A stretch of DNA of 64,000 nt from assembly GCA_022647565.1 (NCBI GenBank), contig JALCLA010000001.1, positions 62,001-126,000 on the forward strand. Reading direction: 5' to 3'. This DNA comes from Chiayiivirga sp. Its GTDB lineage: Bacteria; Pseudomonadota; Gammaproteobacteria; Xanthomonadales; Xanthomonadaceae. The notes below the pieces were generated by a model. The model saw nothing but the letters and a program-made list of their open reading frames with translations, searched no databases and was not told the origin of the DNA. Below, in pieces: positions 28,868-37,820 of this stretch (the first letter of the stretch is position 1; every line of letters begins with the position of its first letter). Position numbers and translations under genes: made by a program.

Positions 28868-30571
28868 TCAATACCCCGCCGCCTGCCCATCCTTGCGGCT
28901 CTCCGACGCGCCGGCATAAACGCCTGTGACCGGATCGCGCGCAATGGCCTGGTAGCCGCCGAACGGGCCGTCGGCGAACTTCACCACGTGACCCTTGCGC
29001 ATCAGGGCGCGGATCGTCTCGGTTGCAAAGCCTGATTCGAGTTCGAGCACACCGCCGCTGCTCATTGCGGTGTTCTGTCCCGTGGGTTCGGTCGATCCAT
29101 CGTGATGCAGGCGTGGCGCGTCGCCGGCTTCCTGCAGGTTCATGCCGAAGTCGATGAGATTGACCAGGATCTGCACATGCCCTTGCGGCTGCATCGCGCC
29201 GCCCATCACGCCGAAGCTGAGCCAAGGTTGGCCATCTTTCGTCACGAAGGCGGGAATGATGGTGTGGAACGGGCGCTTGCCCGGCGCGTAGCCGTTCGGA
29301 TGCCCCTCCTGCAGCACGAACATCTCGCCGCGATCCTGCAGGATGAAGCCCAGCCCCGGCGGTGCCATGCCGCTGCCCATGCCGCGGTAGTTGCTTTGGA
29401 TCAGCGACACCATCATGCCGTCGGCATCGGCGGTGGTGAGGTAGATCGTGTCGCCTTCATCAAGCTGCTTCGGCGTGCCGGGTTGCACTTCGCGCAAGGC
29501 ACGCTCCATCGAAATCAGCTTGCCGCGTTCGCGCGCGTAGTCCTTCGAGATCAACGTCTGCACCGGAGCCGGCGCGAACGCCGGATCGGCATACCAGCGC
29601 GCGCGATCGGCAAAGGCCAGCTTCTTGGCCTCGGTGACCAGGTGCAGGTGCTCGGCGCTGCCGAAGCCATGCGATTTCAGGTCGAAGGGTTCGAGCAGGT
29701 TGAGCATCTGCAGCGCCGCGATGCCCTGGCCATTGGGCGGCAGCTCCCACACCTCGTAGCCCCGATAGGTAGTGCTGACCGGCTCGACCCATTCGCCGCG
29801 ATGCGCGGCAAGATCGGCGTAGGACAGGAATCCTTCGTTGGCCTGGAAGTACGCATCGATGCGGCGCGCGATCTCGCCTTCGTAGAAGGCCTTGCGACCG
29901 CCGCGTGCGATCGCTTCCAGCGTGCGTGCGAGATTCGGGTTCTTCCAGATCTCGCCGGCGCGCGGCGCGCGGCCATCGAGGGTGAACTGCTCGGTGAAGC
30001 CCGGCCACTTCGACAGCACCGGCACCGAGCGTTCCCAGTAGTAGGCGATGGTCTCGTGCACCGGATGGCCCGCGCGGGCGTAGGCGATGGTGGGCGCGAG
30101 GTTCTGCGCCATGCTGCGTCGCCCGAAGCGCTGGTGCAGGGCGAACCAGGCATCGACTGCGCCCGGCACGCTCACCGGCAAGGGGCCATGCGGCGGAATG
30201 TCGCGCAGTCCGAGCCTTCGAAAGTGCTCGAGCGTGAGCGACTTCGGCGAACGACCGGAGCCGTTGTAGCCGTGCAGCTTCTTCGTTTTCGGATCCCACA
30301 CGATCGCGAACAGGTCGCCGCCGATGCCGTTGCCGGTGGGTTCCATCAGCCCCAGCGCGGCGTTCGCCGCGATCGCCGCGTCCATCGCACTGCCGCCAGC
30401 GCGCATCGTGTCGAGCGCGATCTGGGTAGCGAGTGGATGCGAGGTCGCCGCCATCGCGTGCGGCGCATACACCACCGAGCGCGTGGCGTCGGCGCGTCCG
30501 GTGATGCGATCGGCACCCAGGCAGGGCACCGTGGCCAGCAACGCACACAGCAGCAGAGGGATTCGGATCAT
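28868..30571 (-). CDS. ggt: Gamma-glutamyltransferase, periplasmic
   Basis: Cleaves and transfers the gamma-glutamyl group of glutathione and related peptides; an Ntn-hydrolase that self-cleaves into two chains. The 567-residue precursor has a signal peptide (1-20, ending CLGA). The conserved N-terminal block SAMDAAIAANAALGLMEPTGNGIGGD is intact. The self-processing nucleophile should be Thr375 in DEGDTIYLTT, giving chains of about 374 and 193 residues. The small-subunit motifs GMGSGMAPPGLGF and FHTIIPAFVTKDGQPWLSFGVMGG follow. GGAG lies eight bases before ATG at 30571. The T-I at 375-376 replaces the T-T of the E. coli enzyme, a common variant in this branch. Divergent from the gene at 30735. 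Confidence 0.93.
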   Translation of the reverse strand: MIRIPLLLCALLATVPCLGADRITGRADATRSVVYAPHAMAATSHPLATQIALDTMRAGGSAMDAAIAANAALGLMEPTGNGIGGDLFAIVWDPKTKKLHGYNGSGRSPKSLTLEHFRRLGLRDIPPHGPLPVSVPGAVDAWFALHQRFGRRSMAQNLAPTIAYARAGHPVHETIAYYWERSVPVLSKWPGFTEQFTLDGRAPRAGEIWKNPNLARTLEAIARGGRKAFYEGEIARRIDAYFQANEGFLSYADLAAHRGEWVEPVSTTYRGYEVWELPPNGQGIAALQMLNLLEPFDLKSHGFGSAEHLHLVTEAKKLAFADRARWYADPAFAPAPVQTLISKDYARERGKLISMERALREVQPGTPKQLDEGDTIYLTTADADGMMVSLIQSNYRGMGSGMAPPGLGFILQDRGEMFVLQEGHPNGYAPGKRPFHTIIPAFVTKDGQPWLSFGVMGGAMQPQGHVQILVNLIDFGMNLQEAGDAPRLHHDGSTEPTGQNTAMSSGGVLELESGFATETIRALMRKGHVVKFADGPFGGYQAIARDPVTGVYAGASESRKDGQAAGY

Positions 30572-30734
30572 GGCGCAGCTCCGTCGCGGTGAAACGGCAT
30601 CATAGGCGTGTGCCGGAATACGCAAGGTGTCGGGTCTGCGGTGCTATCGGCCCGCACCCCCGACTTCCGACACTGTCGTCTGTTATAGATCACTATCACA
30701 CTACAGCTCCCAACCCGATGAAGGAGCTAAGTGC

Positions 30735-31625
30735 ATGAAACGCAAAGTCTTGACCCTGGCCTTGCTGGCCGCTGGCCTGATCGGTGGCACCTCCACCGTG
30801 CTCCTGGCGCAGGCCCCGGTCGCCGCGCCGAAGGCGCAGGTGGTGGTTCCGGCCGACGTGCCGGACCCGGCCATCCAAATCGAAAACTGGGCCCGGCTGT
30901 TCCGCGCCGGCAACGTCACCGCGCTGGCACAGGCCCTGGTGCCGCCGTCGAAGTGGGAGCAGGCGCGGCTGGTCTACGAGCTCAAGCGGCTGGAGCCGAC
31001 CAGCGCCGAGGATCGTGCCGAATTCACCGAGAAGCTCGGGCACGTGCTGGCTCCTGACGCGGTGGACCGCCTGATGGCCGAGATCGAGCCGGAGCTGGAG
31101 AAGGCGCGGCCGCAGGCGACCGGGGCGTTGCTGATGGCGTTCGGCGCGATGCAGTTGGCCGTGACTTCGCCCGAGAGCCGGCTCAGCGATGAGCAGCGCG
31201 CGGTGTTGCAAGCCGCCTTGCCCGGCGTGCAGGAATGGGCCAGCGGCACCGACTTCCTCAGTTCCGACACGATGCGCCAGGCGCTGACCCTGCTCACCGA
31301 CGCGGCGCGCCGCACCGGCATCACCGATCTGGACCAGATCAAGGCACTGCCGCTGGAAGGCGTGCTCGATCGCGCCACGCCGCTGCTGGCCGCAGCGAAG
31401 CAGGCGGTGCGCCTGTACGGTCTGGACCTGGACGCGGTGGCCGATTCGCTGCAGGTGAAAGTGCTGGAGATCGACGGGGTGCAGGCGCGGGTGCGCACCA
31501 CGGTCACCCTGTTCGGGGCTCCGGTGTGGCATGAGCACGAACTGCAGCTGGTGGAAGGCCGCTGGTACGGCAAGGATGCGGTGATCCAGGTCACCGATCC
31601 CGACGAGATCGCACAACGGGATTGA
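30735..31625 (+). CDS. Exported protein of unknown function
   Basis: A 296-residue protein with a signal peptide (MKRKVLTLALLAAGLIGGTSTVLLAQ). The mature part is Ala/Leu/Glu-rich and helical up to about residue 240, with no cysteines; the last 60 residues look beta-rich (VKVLEIDGVQARVRTTVTLFGAPVWHEHELQLVEGRWYGKD), like a small lipid- or ligand-binding sheet. The start is well supported: AAGGAG eight bases before ATG at 30735. Upstream, TATAGAT at 30683-30689 is a plausible -10 element. The gene is followed directly by a bidirectional terminator. I do not recognise the family. Confidence 0.75.
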   Translation: MKRKVLTLALLAAGLIGGTSTVLLAQAPVAAPKAQVVVPADVPDPAIQIENWARLFRAGNVTALAQALVPPSKWEQARLVYELKRLEPTSAEDRAEFTEKLGHVLAPDAVDRLMAEIEPELEKARPQATGALLMAFGAMQLAVTSPESRLSDEQRAVLQAALPGVQEWASGTDFLSSDTMRQALTLLTDAARRTGITDLDQIKALPLEGVLDRATPLLAAAKQAVRLYGLDLDAVADSLQVKVLEIDGVQARVRTTVTLFGAPVWHEHELQLVEGRWYGKDAVIQVTDPDEIAQRD

Positions 31626-31637
31626 TCGGGATGCGCC

Positions 31638-31668
31638 GGGCAGCGACGCCAGGGATGGCGTCCTGCCC
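31638..31668. terminator. Bidirectional terminator hairpin
   Basis: GGGCAG-C-GACGCC pairs with GGCGTC-CTGCCC: a 12-bp stem with one bulged C at 31644 and a 6-base loop. It fills the gap between two convergent genes and abuts the stop of the AEC permease gene. Confidence 0.8.
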
Positions 31669-32568
31669 TCAGCGCAGGAGAGCGTGCCACAGCGGCAGGC
31701 TCAACAACGCCAGCACCGTGCCGTAGCCCACCAGAGCCGCGGCAAGTCCCGGCGCGAGGCGGTGCGAGATGGCCAGCGCGCCGGCCGTGATCATGGGCGG
31801 CATCGCGCTTTCCAGCACGCTGGCCTGACCCATCGCGGACGGCATCGCGAACACCTGCACCAGGGCCCAGGCCGCGAGCGGCATGAGGACGAGCTTGAGC
31901 GCCAGACCCAGGCCCAAGGGCACCAGTTCATCGCGCGGCAGGCGGAACTTCAGGCTCAAGCCGACCGCCAGCGCCACCAGGGGCAGGAGCGCATCGGAGA
32001 GCCGCTGCAAGATCGCGCCAATCACGACCGGCGGCTCGGCCGGCATCAGGCTGAGCGCGAACGCGAGGGCGATGAAGGGCGGGAAACGCAGCAACCTGCG
32101 CGCGATGTCGCGCACCGTGGGACGGGCATCGCCACCGTAGCGCGCCAGCACCCACAGACCCCAGGTCGACAGCATCAGGAACGAACCGAACTGGTCGTAG
32201 ATCACCGCATAAGGCAGCGCCGCGGGCCCGAGCAGGGCTTCGGTCAGGGGATAGCCGAGGAAGGACGTGTTGCCCAGCGGCACGCACAGCAACAGCACGC
32301 CGCGTTCGTCTTCGCGCAAGGACAGCACGCGGCCCAGACCCGCGATCAGACCCGCGCTCAGCGCCAGCAACAGCCACGGCACCGCCACCACGCCCGCGAC
32401 CTGCGGGCTGACCTGCAATTGCGGCGCGTAGCGCAACACCGCTGCCGGCAGGCACAGGTAGAGCACCACCGCGTTCAGCGCCTCGGCGGTGTTCTCGGGC
32501 AACACGCGCCAGCGTGCGCAGGCCTTTCCCAGCACCAGCATCAACAGCACGAAGATCAGGGCATCCAC
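31669..32568 (-). CDS. AEC-family (auxin efflux carrier-like) permease
   Basis: An integral membrane carrier of about 299 residues with ten predicted helices in two inverted halves, the normal size of the family. Diagnostic text: LPENTAEALNAVVLYLCLPAAVL in the first half, LCVPLGNTSFLGYPL (the conserved N/G motif), and in the second half LVALAVGLSLKF and SAMPPMITAGALA. AEC proteins export or import small carboxylates such as malate or malonate; no neighbour indicates a substrate. The start is uncertain: GTG at 32568 (VDALIFVLLMLVL) places the first helix at the N terminus as in relatives, while another in-frame GTG lies at 32610. Codon use is like that of neighbours. Confidence 0.85.
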   Translation of the reverse strand: MDALIFVLLMLVLGKACARWRVLPENTAEALNAVVLYLCLPAAVLRYAPQLQVSPQVAGVVAVPWLLLALSAGLIAGLGRVLSLREDERGVLLLCVPLGNTSFLGYPLTEALLGPAALPYAVIYDQFGSFLMLSTWGLWVLARYGGDARPTVRDIARRLLRFPPFIALAFALSLMPAEPPVVIGAILQRLSDALLPLVALAVGLSLKFRLPRDELVPLGLGLALKLVLMPLAAWALVQVFAMPSAMGQASVLESAMPPMITAGALAISHRLAPGLAAALVGYGTVLALLSLPLWHALLR

Positions 32569-32660
32569 GCGCGATCCGTGATCGGTAGAGTCGGCGCGAT
32601 GCTCGCACACCCGAGCCGCAGGTTTGCAGCCTCATCCTCGCGGCGCGTCGAGACTGACGC

Positions 32661-35582
32661 TCAGCCCGGGTAGCGGCGCTCGCAATACAGCCGCAACTGT
32701 TCCCATGCGGTGAACAGTTGCGGGCTGAGGGATTGCATCTCGGCCAGTTGGCTGGCGCGTGCCGCGGCTTCCAGCGCCGCCGCGGCGGCGGCCAGTTCCC
32801 GGGTTCCCACCAGGTGCGCCGCACCCTTGATCTTGTGCGCTTCGCGCCCCACGGTGGGCGCGTCGCCCTGGCTCAGCGCGCGCTGCAGGGTTGCGACATC
32901 GCGCGCCGTGGTATCGAGGTAGTCGGTCATCAGCTCGCGCTCGACGCCGGCATCGCCGCCTGCGATCGAGGCAAGCACGGCCAGGTCGATCGGCGGCGGT
33001 TGCTCCAGTTGCGGCAGCAAGGTCGGGCCCTGCCGCGGCGTGGCGGCATCGAGTTCCACCGGTTCCCAGGCCAGCTGCGGCATCCAGTGGCGCAGGCGCT
33101 CGACCAGCACCGGTATCGCCACCGGCTTGATCAGGTAGTCGTCCATGTCGGCGGCCAGGGTGCGCTCCGCATCGCCCTTGAGCGCCGCTGCCGTGAGCGC
33201 GAGGATCGGCGTGCGCGGTCGTGCCTCGCGCTGTTCCTGATCGCGGATCGCGGCGGTCATCTGGTAGCCGTCCATCTTCGGCATGTGGATGTCCGACAGC
33301 ACCAGCGCGTAGCGGCCGCTGCGCCAGCGTTCCAGGCCCTGTTCGCCGTCCTCGGCGGTCTCGCAGGCGAAGCCGGCCAGGTTGAGCTGGCGCGCGATCA
33401 CCAGGCGGTTGGTCGGATGATCGTCCACCAGCAGGATCAGGCTGCGTTCGCGCTCAGCCTCGGCAACGCTCGGCAGGCGTCGTGGCACGAACGGTGCCGG
33501 TGCGGCCGCGTCCAGGCTTTCTCCGCCTTCGATGTCCTCCACCTGGCCCAGTGCCAGGCGCGCCACGAAGCGCATCGTGGTGCCCTCGCCGAGCACGCTG
33601 CGCATGCCCACATCGCCACCCATCAGCTCGGCCAGGCGGCGGCAGATCGCAAGCCCGAGCCCGGTTCCGCCGTAGCGGCGCGTAGTGCTGCTCTCGGCCT
33701 GCGAGAACGGCTGGAACAGGCGCTTCTGCGCTTCCTCGGACACGCCGATGCCGGTGTCGGTGACGCTGAACTCGACCCGCTCGAAATCGGCATCGCCGTC
33801 GAGACGGCGGCAATGCACCAGCACCGATCCCTGTTCGGTGAACTTGAGTGCGTTCGAGAGGAAGTTGCTCAGGATCTGCCGCACCCGCACCGGATCGGCC
33901 AGGTGCGCGCGCGCCAGGGCCGGATCGATCTGGAAACCGAGATTCAGGCCCTTGCTCGAAGCCGACCCGGTGAAGTTGTAGACCGTGGTGGCCACCAGCT
34001 TGCGCAGGCTGATCGTGACCGGTGCGATCTCGAGTTTGTCGGCCTCGATCTTGGAGAAGTCCAGGATGTCGCCGATGATCTGCAGCAGGGCATCGGCCGA
34101 GTGCTGGATGATGTTGAGCGCACGGCGCTGGTCTTCGTCCAGCGTGGTGTGCCCGAGGATCTCCACCATGCCGGTGACGCCGATGATCGGCGTGCGGATT
34201 TCGTGGCTCATCGCCGCGAGGAAGGCGCTCTTGGCCCGGTTCGCGCTGTTGGCACGTTGCTCGCTCTCGCGCAGTTCGGCTTCGAGTTGCTTGATCTCGC
34301 TCAGATCGGTCGCAACCATCAGCATCCCGGCGCGTTCGCCGGCGGCATCGCGCAACGGCGAGACGGCGAGCAGCACGCCGACGCGACGCCCGTCCTTGTG
34401 GCGCAGGGTGAGCTCGCGCGGGCCACGCGCCAGGTCGCCCAGTTCACGCAAGGCGCGCCAGTCGGCCTGGACCTCGCGGTCAAGCGCCGCGGTCAGCTCG
34501 TTGGCGAGCTGTTCGATCTCGGCGCGGTCGAACACCGACGGCGCCTCGGGGATGGACTCCAGTCCCGGCGCGTAGCTCGCCTGGCGCGCCTTGTGCCCGA
34601 TCACCTCGTCCGTGGCATAGCCAAGCAGGGTCTGGAAGTAGGGACTGACATGGGTGAACACGCCGTTCGCATCCATCGCCACGATGCTGATCGGCACCGC
34701 CTGCAGCAGCGAGCGCTGGAACCGTTCGCGCTCGGCCAGGGTGCGGCGCATGTCCTCGGTGCGCGCCAGCGACTCGGTCAATTCGTCCTCGTGTGCCAGC
34801 AGTTCGCCACGCATCGAGAGGAACACGCCCTGCACCTCGCCCAGTTCGCCCTTGGGGTTGAAGCGTGGCAAGGCTTCGTAGTCGTGCACGCGCATGCGCT
34901 GCGCGATGTCGGTGAGGCTTTCCACGCCGCGATAGACGTTGCGCACGATGCGATAGCCAACCAGTCCCACCACCAGCAGGGTGAAGAGGCTGAGCGCGAT
35001 GCGTGCGGCGCGCACCTGCCGCACCCGCGCCGCATCGGCGCGCACCAGGCGTTCGGCGTCGATCATCTCCAGGTCGGAGAGGAACTTGAGCCGCGTCGTG
35101 ACCGGATCGACCGCCGGGAACAGTTCGGTGTCGGCGTAGCGCCCGAGCGCGGCGAGGTCCTGCGACTGCAGGATGCGGGTGAGCTTGTCCGCGGCGCGAT
35201 CGGCATCGACGCGCGCCTGGCTGATCTGCGCGAACAGGACCTGTTGCTCGGCGGGGCGCGGCAGCTTCTGCAGCTCGGTCCAGTGCTGGCGGATGCGCAC
35301 CAGCGCGGTCTGCACCAGGCTCACGCCCTGCTCCCAACCCATCAGGTCATTGCGCACCCGGAACGCGGTCTCGACGATGTCGAGCGCATAGGCATCCGAG
35401 ACCGCCTTGATCCGGCGCAACCCGGCCAGTGATTCGCGGTTGAGTCCATCGAGCGCGGCTCGGGTGCGGTATTCGCTGACCTCGTCGAGGGCCAGCAGGC
35501 TGGCCCCGGTGACCAGCAGCAGGCCGAACAGGGCGATCAGCTGCAACCGGATGCCGAGTTTGAAGCGCGGCGCGAGGATCAT
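32661..35582 (-). CDS. Hybrid sensor histidine kinase with REC and HPt domains (BvgS/RocS-like)
   Basis: A 973-residue membrane kinase with a full phosphorelay. Helices at about 11-32 and 195-215 enclose a 160-residue helical periplasmic sensor domain. Then come a HAMP-like linker (216-285), a PAS domain (290-430), and HisKA with His460 in SHEIRTP. The HATPase region shows [15 protein letters not shown] and GGTGLGLAI. The receiver domain has DDHPTNR, Asp764 in [11 protein letters not shown] and the Lys in YLIKPVA. The HPt domain has His916 in HKIKGAA. All phosphotransfer residues are intact. ATG at 35582 is chosen; a 15-codon extension is possible. It lies 103 bases downstream of the REC-EAL gene on the same strand, its probable partner. 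The sensor is not the Venus-flytrap type of BvgS. Confidence 0.93.
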   Translation of the reverse strand: MILAPRFKLGIRLQLIALFGLLLVTGASLLALDEVSEYRTRAALDGLNRESLAGLRRIKAVSDAYALDIVETAFRVRNDLMGWEQGVSLVQTALVRIRQHWTELQKLPRPAEQQVLFAQISQARVDADRAADKLTRILQSQDLAALGRYADTELFPAVDPVTTRLKFLSDLEMIDAERLVRADAARVRQVRAARIALSLFTLLVVGLVGYRIVRNVYRGVESLTDIAQRMRVHDYEALPRFNPKGELGEVQGVFLSMRGELLAHEDELTESLARTEDMRRTLAERERFQRSLLQAVPISIVAMDANGVFTHVSPYFQTLLGYATDEVIGHKARQASYAPGLESIPEAPSVFDRAEIEQLANELTAALDREVQADWRALRELGDLARGPRELTLRHKDGRRVGVLLAVSPLRDAAGERAGMLMVATDLSEIKQLEAELRESEQRANSANRAKSAFLAAMSHEIRTPIIGVTGMVEILGHTTLDEDQRRALNIIQHSADALLQIIGDILDFSKIEADKLEIAPVTISLRKLVATTVYNFTGSASSKGLNLGFQIDPALARAHLADPVRVRQILSNFLSNALKFTEQGSVLVHCRRLDGDADFERVEFSVTDTGIGVSEEAQKRLFQPFSQAESSTTRRYGGTGLGLAICRRLAELMGGDVGMRSVLGEGTTMRFVARLALGQVEDIEGGESLDAAAPAPFVPRRLPSVAEAERERSLILLVDDHPTNRLVIARQLNLAGFACETAEDGEQGLERWRSGRYALVLSDIHMPKMDGYQMTAAIRDQEQREARPRTPILALTAAALKGDAERTLAADMDDYLIKPVAIPVLVERLRHWMPQLAWEPVELDAATPRQGPTLLPQLEQPPPIDLAVLASIAGGDAGVERELMTDYLDTTARDVATLQRALSQGDAPTVGREAHKIKGAAHLVGTRELAAAAAALEAAARASQLAEMQSLSPQLFTAWEQLRLYCERRYPG

Positions 35583-35685
35583 GCGGCACCGGCCCGCCCG
35601 ATGCAGACCTCGGCCGGCCGCCAGCAAGCGGATGCCGGCGCGCGCCGGAGCAAGGAGCGAGAGGGCGTGATCCCCCTCACGCGGC

Positions 35686-36882
35686 TCAGGCTTCCGGCCG
35701 CCGCCAGCGCGCGATCACGTCGGCGAGCTGGTCGCCGGGTACCGGGCGGCTGATGAGGTAGCCCTGGGCATAGGTGCAGCCCAGTTCCGCCAGCATCTGC
35801 CACTCCTCGATCGACTCGACGCCTTCTGCCACCACATTGAGATTGAGCTTGCGCGCCAGCTCCAGGCTGGTTTCCACCACCGCGCGCTTGCGCGGCTGGT
35901 TGGCGGCGCCGGTGACGAAGCTCTGGTCGATCTTCAGTTCGGTGAAGGGAATCTGCGCCAGCTGCGAGAGCGAGGAATAGCCGGTGCCGAAGTCATCCAC
36001 CGACAGGCCGAAGCCCTTGAGCCGCAGTCGCGCCAGCACGTTGAGCGCATGCGCGGCCTCGCCCATGACCGAACTCTCGGTGATCTCCAGCACCACCTCG
36101 CGCGGATCCACGCCGTGGCTGCGCACGATGTGCTGGAAGCGATCGGCTGCCGCCACGTCGGCCAGGTTCAGCATCGAGACGTTGACCGAAATCTTCAGCG
36201 AAATGCCATTGCGCGCCCAGCGCGATTTCCAGGCACAGGCCTTCTCGAGGATCCGGTCGGTGAAGCGGTCGACCTGCTTCTCGCGTTCCACGATCGGGAC
36301 GAACTGCGCCGGTCGCACGATGCTGCCGTCGCCGCGACGCCAGCGCGCGAGCGCTTCCACGCCGACCACGAGGCCGTTGCTGAAGGTCACTTGCGGCTGG
36401 AAGAAGGGCAGGAATTCGTCGCGCGCCAGGCCTTCGGCCACATCCTGCGCGCTCAACTCGACGCTCGGGTCGGCCTCGTCCGCATCCGGCGTGACATCGA
36501 AGCCCGCCAGCACGTCGGCCAGCTTGGGCGCGGTCATCGGCTTCTCGACGCAACCCAGCACGCGCAGGCCGTAGGCCCGCGCCATGGTCTGCACGGTGTT
36601 GAGCAGGGCCGGGTCGAGCGCGCTCGCCACCACCACCGCGCGCGCCAGCTTGCGCTGTGCGACATGACCGATGAACTCGATCCCGTCCATGCCGGGCATG
36701 TCGAGGTCGGCGATCACCACGTCGGGGAGATCGGGGGCCGCCTCCAGCAACACCAGGGCCGATTCGCCGTCCGCCGCCTCGCTGCTGCGCACGACGCCGA
36801 TCTCGGCCAGCAGGCGCAGGGCCATGCGGCGCTGGAAGCCGTGGTCTTCCACCACCATGACGCTCAACTGGGCGAACCGCAT
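35686..36882 (-). CDS. REC-EAL response regulator, cyclic-di-GMP phosphodiesterase (RocR-like)
   Basis: Hydrolyses cyclic-di-GMP under phosphorelay control. The 398 residues divide into a receiver (1-125) with Asp59 in [11 protein letters not shown], acidic Glu12-Asp13 and Lys114 in CVEKP, and an EAL domain (about 150-395). The EAL motif is 176-178 in [49 protein letters not shown] and AQGYLISRP are all present, so an active enzyme is expected. ATG at 36882 follows GGGGAAAGG; GTG nine codons upstream is an alternative. Same strand and immediately upstream of the hybrid kinase, matching the REC-EAL plus hybrid-kinase pairing of Pseudomonas Roc systems (family knowledge); no RocA-like DNA-binding regulator adjoins. 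Confidence 0.92.
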   Translation of the reverse strand: MRFAQLSVMVVEDHGFQRRMALRLLAEIGVVRSSEAADGESALVLLEAAPDLPDVVIADLDMPGMDGIEFIGHVAQRKLARAVVVASALDPALLNTVQTMARAYGLRVLGCVEKPMTAPKLADVLAGFDVTPDADEADPSVELSAQDVAEGLARDEFLPFFQPQVTFSNGLVVGVEALARWRRGDGSIVRPAQFVPIVEREKQVDRFTDRILEKACAWKSRWARNGISLKISVNVSMLNLADVAAADRFQHIVRSHGVDPREVVLEITESSVMGEAAHALNVLARLRLKGFGLSVDDFGTGYSSLSQLAQIPFTELKIDQSFVTGAANQPRKRAVVETSLELARKLNLNVVAEGVESIEEWQMLAELGCTYAQGYLISRPVPGDQLADVIARWRRPEA

Positions 36883-36987
36883 CCTTTCCCCGCTTCGCTC
36901 GAAGGCCACGACACCGGCTGCGCAAGCCTACCCCGCGACACGCGACGCGGGAAGCCGCAGCTTGCCTAGGAATCCGTCACGGGCGCG

Positions 36988-37641
36988 TCAACGCCCGGTG
37001 CCGAGGGTCTCGCGCCAGGCGTCGTAGACCGCCTTGATGGTCTGGCGCTGTTCGCTGTCCCAGGTGCGGATCGATTCGTCCAGGCCGCTGCTGGTGCCCC
37101 AGCGACGCGGGTTGCTGCGCACCGCGGACTTGTAGAAATCCAGTGCCAGCGCCTTCTCGCCCGCCGTCCACAGCCCGATCGCATAGGTGGTCGGGGCCCA
37201 GGTCGGTCGCCCCCCATGCAGCGCTTCGGCCTTCATCCACTGCGAGATCGCGCCGCGCACTTCGCCACCCCGGTACAGCGCCCAACCGTAGTTCCAGTGC
37301 ACGGTGTGCTGCTTCTTCGTGTCGGCACCGGCGAGGCGCAAGGCATACGCGTACTCGTCGAGGCCGCGCTGGCGCTGGCCCTTGGCGATCATCAGATCGG
37401 CATTCTGGATGCGCGCGTTCACGTTCTCGGGGTCGTACTGCAGTATCTGCTCGAGCATCTTCACCGCGCGCGAATCGGTGGGATCGATGCGCTTGGGCGC
37501 GACCGCGAGCGGATCTTCCGCCCCGTAGGCCTCGGCCGCGGTGGGTAGCGGCAAGTCGCTGCCGTCCTGCGCCCACGCAGGTGGGCCAGCCAACATCAGC
37601 ATCACGACGGGCGCGCACCAGCGCGCGATTGCGAATTTCAT
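36988..37641 (-). CDS. Exported TPR-like protein, unknown function
   Basis: A 217-residue product with a signal peptide (MKFAIARWCAPVVMLMLAGPPAWAQ). The mature part has at least three TPR-like helix pairs: around residues 55-85 (VKMLEQILQYDPENVNARIQ), 90-120 and 130-165 (TYAIGLWTAGEKALALDFYKSAVRSNP). Such proteins scaffold complexes or help envelope assembly; no partner is evident. The start at 37641 is preceded by GGAGGGG; the 56-codon upstream frame, Arg/Pro-rich, is rejected. It is divergent from the indolepyruvate oxidoreductase gene with 179 bases between. Confidence 0.75.
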   Translation of the reverse strand: MKFAIARWCAPVVMLMLAGPPAWAQDGSDLPLPTAAEAYGAEDPLAVAPKRIDPTDSRAVKMLEQILQYDPENVNARIQNADLMIAKGQRQRGLDEYAYALRLAGADTKKQHTVHWNYGWALYRGGEVRGAISQWMKAEALHGGRPTWAPTTYAIGLWTAGEKALALDFYKSAVRSNPRRWGTSSGLDESIRTWDSEQRQTIKAVYDAWRETLGTGR

Positions 37642-37820
37642 CCCCCACCCCTCCGAACGAACCGCGAGCGGCGAGCATACGCTCGCGCACGGCCTGGCAG
37701 TGTGATTCCCGGCCCATTCGGGCCGGCCACAACGCAACGCCCTGTTACAATTTCGCGCTTTCCCCGCCATTCCACGCGTTCCCGCGGGCGCCAGACCCGC
37801 ATCCGCCACAGGCCTCTTCC

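Noticed and set aside
30680..30734. Strong sigma-70 promoter before the gene at 30735
   Set aside because: TATAGAT is a good -10 but no matching -35 at 16-18 bases is clear, so it is mentioned in that gene's entry and not called as a separate feature.
32718..35432. Long plus-strand frame opposite the hybrid kinase
   Set aside because: 904 codons but no recognisable domain, His/Gln/Arg-rich, and antisense to a kinase with every catalytic motif.
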